From the NCBI RefSeq assembly GCF_016429255.1, contig NZ_JAELUG010000007.1, forward strand, positions 31,597 to 95,596: a stretch of 64,000 nt of DNA, in the 5' to 3' direction. Positions 62,701-64,000 of the stretch are shown here, piece by piece. The stretch is from Rhizobium sp. ASV8 (GTDB lineage: Bacteria; Pseudomonadota; Alphaproteobacteria; Rhizobiales; Rhizobiaceae). The position numbers and the translations under genes were made by a program. A model generated the notes under the pieces. The model was not told where the DNA came from and did not search any database. It worked only from the letters and a program-made list of their open reading frames with translations. Position 1 is the first letter of the stretch. Each line of letters begins with the position of its first letter.

Positions 62701-64000
62701 GTGAAGTTGTAGTTTCCGGCCGTCGTCGGTGTGCCTGAGACCGCGCCGGCGGACGACAGCGATACACCCGGCGGCAAGCCGCCCGTCGCCAATGAGAACG
62801 CATAGGGACCCACACCTCCCGAAGCCGTCAGCGTCTTGCTATAGGGAGCTCCCGCTGTTGCAGCGGCGAGCGTTGCCGGCGTTATGGTGATCGTTGGAGC
62901 GGCAACAGACACACTGTAAGCGATTGTTCCGGAGAATGAGAGGCTGTCGGTGGCACGGATGGTGAAATTGTAGTTTCCGGCCGTCGTCGGCGTGCCGGAG
63001 AGAGTTCCGGTGGACGACAGCGCCACACCTGGAGGCAAACCGCCCGTCAGCAGCGAAAACGTATAGGGACCCACGCCTCCCGAAGCCGTCAGCGTCTCGC
63101 TATAGGCAGTCCCCGCAGTTGCAGCGGCAATCGTTGCCGGCGTGATCGTGATGGTCGGAGCCCCGACCGTAATGCTGTAAGCAATCGTTCCGGAAAACGA
63201 GAGGTTGTCGGTGGCGCGGACGGTGAAGTTGTAGTTCCCGGCCGTCGTCGGCGTGCCGGAGACGATGCCGGCGGACGACAGCGACACACCGGGCGGCAAG
63301 CCGCCTGCCGCCAGCGAAAACGTATAGGGGTTCGCGCCTCCTGACGCTGACAATGTTTGGCTGTAGGTGGTCCCCGCAGTCGCTGCAGAGAGCGTTGCCG
63401 GTGTGATCGTGATGGTGGGGGCGACAATGGTCAGGTTATAGCTCTGCATAACGCTGAAGGGTGCGCCGATGCCGGTCGAGCTGTCCCGTGCGGAGATTGA
63501 GAAGTTCGCGGTGCCGGCCGCCGTTGGCGTGCCTGCGACGACGCCGGTCGATGTGTTGAGCGACAGACCAGCAGGAAGTGTGCCGGTGGCCACCGAGTAG
63601 GTATAGGGGGCGATGCCTCCTGAGGCGGCGAATGTCTGACTATAGGCGGTTTCAGCGGTGCCACCTGGCAATGCTGCGGAAGGCGGGGTCATCGTGATCG
63701 CAGGCGCCGCGACCGTCAGGCTGTAGGACAGCGAGCCTGTGAATGGCCCCACGCCGGTCGAGCTATCGGTCGCCGCGATCGTGATGTTGAAGGTTCCCGC
63801 GGCGGTCGGTGTGCCAACAAGTGTCCCATTGGATGAAAGGCTCAAGCCGGCCGGAACGGCACCCGCGGTGACCGCATAGGTATAGGGGCTTGTTCCGCCG
63901 GATGCCGTGACCGACTGACTATAGGCCGCGGCAACTGTGGCCGCTGGAAGCGTTGCCGGCGCGAGTGCAATCGTCGGCGCTGAGATGGTCAGAGTGTAGG
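59718..64000 (-). CDS. Giant autotransporter-like surface protein with Ig-like (He_PIG) repeats, 5' end missing
   Basis: The frame is open to the right edge and gives at least 1,427 residues. It is a chain of Ig-like putative He_PIG modules of 87-95 residues, each with a core like YSQTLTASGGVGPYTF, LPPGVSLSS and GTPTTAGNYNFTVRATD. After these comes a cadherin-like module (SGGAAASVAIASNPAHGTAI), two further He_PIG modules, a beta-rich linker, and a C-terminal autotransporter beta-barrel of about 270 residues (FNVWIGGAFLAHDDKNRKDS onward) ending in KF, the expected terminal aromatic. It should be exported and displayed on the outer membrane as an adhesin. The N-terminal signal lies outside the window. 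Confidence 0.92.
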   Translation of the reverse strand, partial: YTLTISAPTIALAPATLPAATVAAAYSQSVTASGGTSPYTYAVTAGAVPAGLSLSSNGTLVGTPTAAGTFNITIAATDSSTGVGPFTGSLSYSLTVAAPAITMTPPSAALPGGTAETAYSQTFAASGGIAPYTYSVATGTLPAGLSLNTSTGVVAGTPTAAGTANFSISARDSSTGIGAPFSVMQSYNLTIVAPTITITPATLSAATAGTTYSQTLSASGGANPYTFSLAAGGLPPGVSLSSAGIVSGTPTTAGNYNFTVRATDNLSFSGTIAYSITVGAPTITITPATIAAATAGTAYSETLTASGGVGPYTFSLLTGGLPPGVALSSTGTLSGTPTTAGNYNFTIRATDSLSFSGTIAYSVSVAAPTITITPATLAAATAGAPYSKTLTASGGVGPYAFSLATGGLPPGVSLSSAGAVSGTPTTAGNYNFTVRATDSFSFSGTIAYSITVGAPTITITPATIAAATAGTPYSETLTASGGVGPYTFSLLTGGLPPGVALSSTGTLSGTPTTAGNYNFTVRATDSLSFSGTVAYSVTVGAPTITLGPSSLSSGAVASAYSQTLTASGGVGPYTFTVSNGSLPAGLSLDSSTGVISGTPTSGGTFNFTVLATDSLSFTGSRAYSLTVGAPTIAIAPATPTLPAATVASAYSETLTASGGTSPYSYAVTAGALPTGLSLSSAGVLAGTPTVSGSFSFTITATDSSTGTGAPFTASHAYTLSTNIQTPIAGAVTATVAANSSANSITLNLSGGAAASVAIASNPAHGTAIVSGTSVSYTPAPGYSGPDGFTYTATNATGTSAPATVSLTVTAPTLAFSPAAGALPAGQMNAAYSQTVTASGGTSPYGYAVTGTLPAGLTLNHATGAITGTPTSAGSYSFSISATDANNAMTSAAYTLAISPPPTSFVFTPPGGALTQAMAGEAYSQQISATGGAGAKIYSLASGSLPDGMVLNISTGQLNGPLAAGSQGDYSFAIQVRDGNGATATASYTLKVTSRAVVADDMTINVPAGSTPPDVYLNRGATGGPFTSAIIASVEPANAGTATIIQGQLAAAGPMTAPVGWYLHYVPNPAYSGQVRVRYELVSALGTSNTATITYNISYDAGKVAEDIDNLVHDFVQSRQNMIANTIEVPGLLQRRQMEKATDPVAARMTPSQEGMTLSFATSLSQMRAASGDAEAASAPFNVWIGGAFLAHDDKNRKDSTSKWGSFAMINMGVDYLLSDKALIGLSFHYDRMTDPTDQDAELSGNGWLAGPYASLELGKGVFWNGSLRYGGSNNTINTQFWDGSFKTTRWMADTSIEGQWNLDEETTLSPKLRAIYFSEKVDDYSVKNSAGDRIDIDGFNEDQFRVSLGAEIARSFQLENGAKVTPKLGVTGGFSGLDGSGAFAAVTVGMSLQTQNFWMLDASMLLNIEGDGQKSVGGKIAAARKF
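62376..63419 (-). repeat. Four tandem 261-bp repeats in a 522-bp higher-order unit
   Basis: Units of exactly 87 codons lie at 63159-63419, 62898-63158, 62637-62897 and 62376-62636. Units 1 and 3 share GAPTITITP after SITV and SSAGxVSGTP; units 2 and 4 share LLTGGLPPGVALSSTGTLSG. At DNA level units 2 and 4 are nearly identical at an offset of exactly 522 bases (for example AGAGTTCCGGTGGACGACA at 63001 and 62479). A two-module block has therefore been duplicated recently. Confidence 0.88.

Noticed and set aside
62376..63419. Regular repeats considered as a CRISPR array
   Set aside because: The 261-bp period is coding, with units in frame encoding Ig-like domains; there are no short repeats with unique spacers and no cas genes.

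Overview
The window reads as accessory DNA of a high-GC alphaproteobacterium, most likely a Rhizobiaceae member (Rhizobium/Agrobacterium group). The support is the density of sugar and amino-acid ABC transporters with LysR/GntR regulators, BA14K, DUF6481, DUF4189 and DUF2291 family proteins, and a FecR/CHASE2-cyclase pair. No rRNA, tRNA, replication or essential gene was found, and gene debris is common from 24.6 to 54 kb. A large accessory replicon (megaplasmid or chromid) is therefore plausible, but this is inference.

Left part (0.5-6.8 kb): a VOC protein, then a compact minus-strand redox set (cupin, DUF2255, aldo/keto reductase, MFS exporter, SDR, carboxymuconolactone-decarboxylase-like) divergent from a LysR regulator. 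It looks like a LysR-controlled module for handling a reactive carbonyl or aromatic compound.

Main system (6.9-24.6 kb): I read this as a D-apiose / apioside catabolic locus. A GntR/FadR regulator sits divergent from a RuBisCO-like protein (OiaX/OiaT type) and a DUF1537 kinase (OiaK type). Next comes an oxidoisomerase-like gene (ApnO), a ribose-type (CUT2) ABC transporter with a DUF2291 lipoprotein, a Gfo/Idh/MocA dehydrogenase (ApsD) and a 624-residue lactonase (ApnL). Downstream lies a second, CUT1-type ABC transporter with a glycoside hydrolase of the DUF5060/DUF4038 type that has no signal peptide. The proposed flow is: import of apiose and apiosides, cytoplasmic release of D-apiose, oxidation to D-apionolactone, hydrolysis to D-apionate, oxidoisomerisation to 3-oxo-isoapionate, phosphorylation, then cleavage by the RuBisCO-like protein. 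A shared TGGTATRATGAG motif precedes three transcription units and is a good candidate operator for the GntR protein.

Middle part (24.6-43.8 kb): a patchwork of intact small secreted or membrane proteins (DUF4189, DUF4239, PepSY-like), a convergent FecR / CHASE2 adenylate-cyclase pair, a pirin-DoxX-LysR-NTF2 block and a LytTR/DUF2306 divergent pair. Between them lie many broken genes: an FAD monooxygenase tail, a quinone-reductase tail, a membrane protein with a frameshift and a stop, an alpha/beta hydrolase fused tail-to-tail with an AraC fragment, an IS5-like transposase end and a vapB stub. Three intergenic repeat copies share a 68-nt module with conserved spacing; two of them extend into a duplicated, independently broken small gene.

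Right part (43.8-64 kb): a polar amino-acid ABC importer that lacks an ATPase gene, with a Rid-like double-domain protein, an aspartoacylase-like deacylase and a divergent LysR. After it come an intact Phd/VapC pair, GST, DUF899 and BA14K genes, a translationally coupled two-gene cassette resembling an orphan polymorphic toxin with its immunity protein, and a cold-shock gene with a clear terminator followed by two charged small proteins. Then come DUF6916, a four-gene operon of three phage-tail-collar proteins plus a GNAT acetyltransferase, and finally a giant autotransporter-like protein with Ig-like (He_PIG) repeats that runs off the right end.
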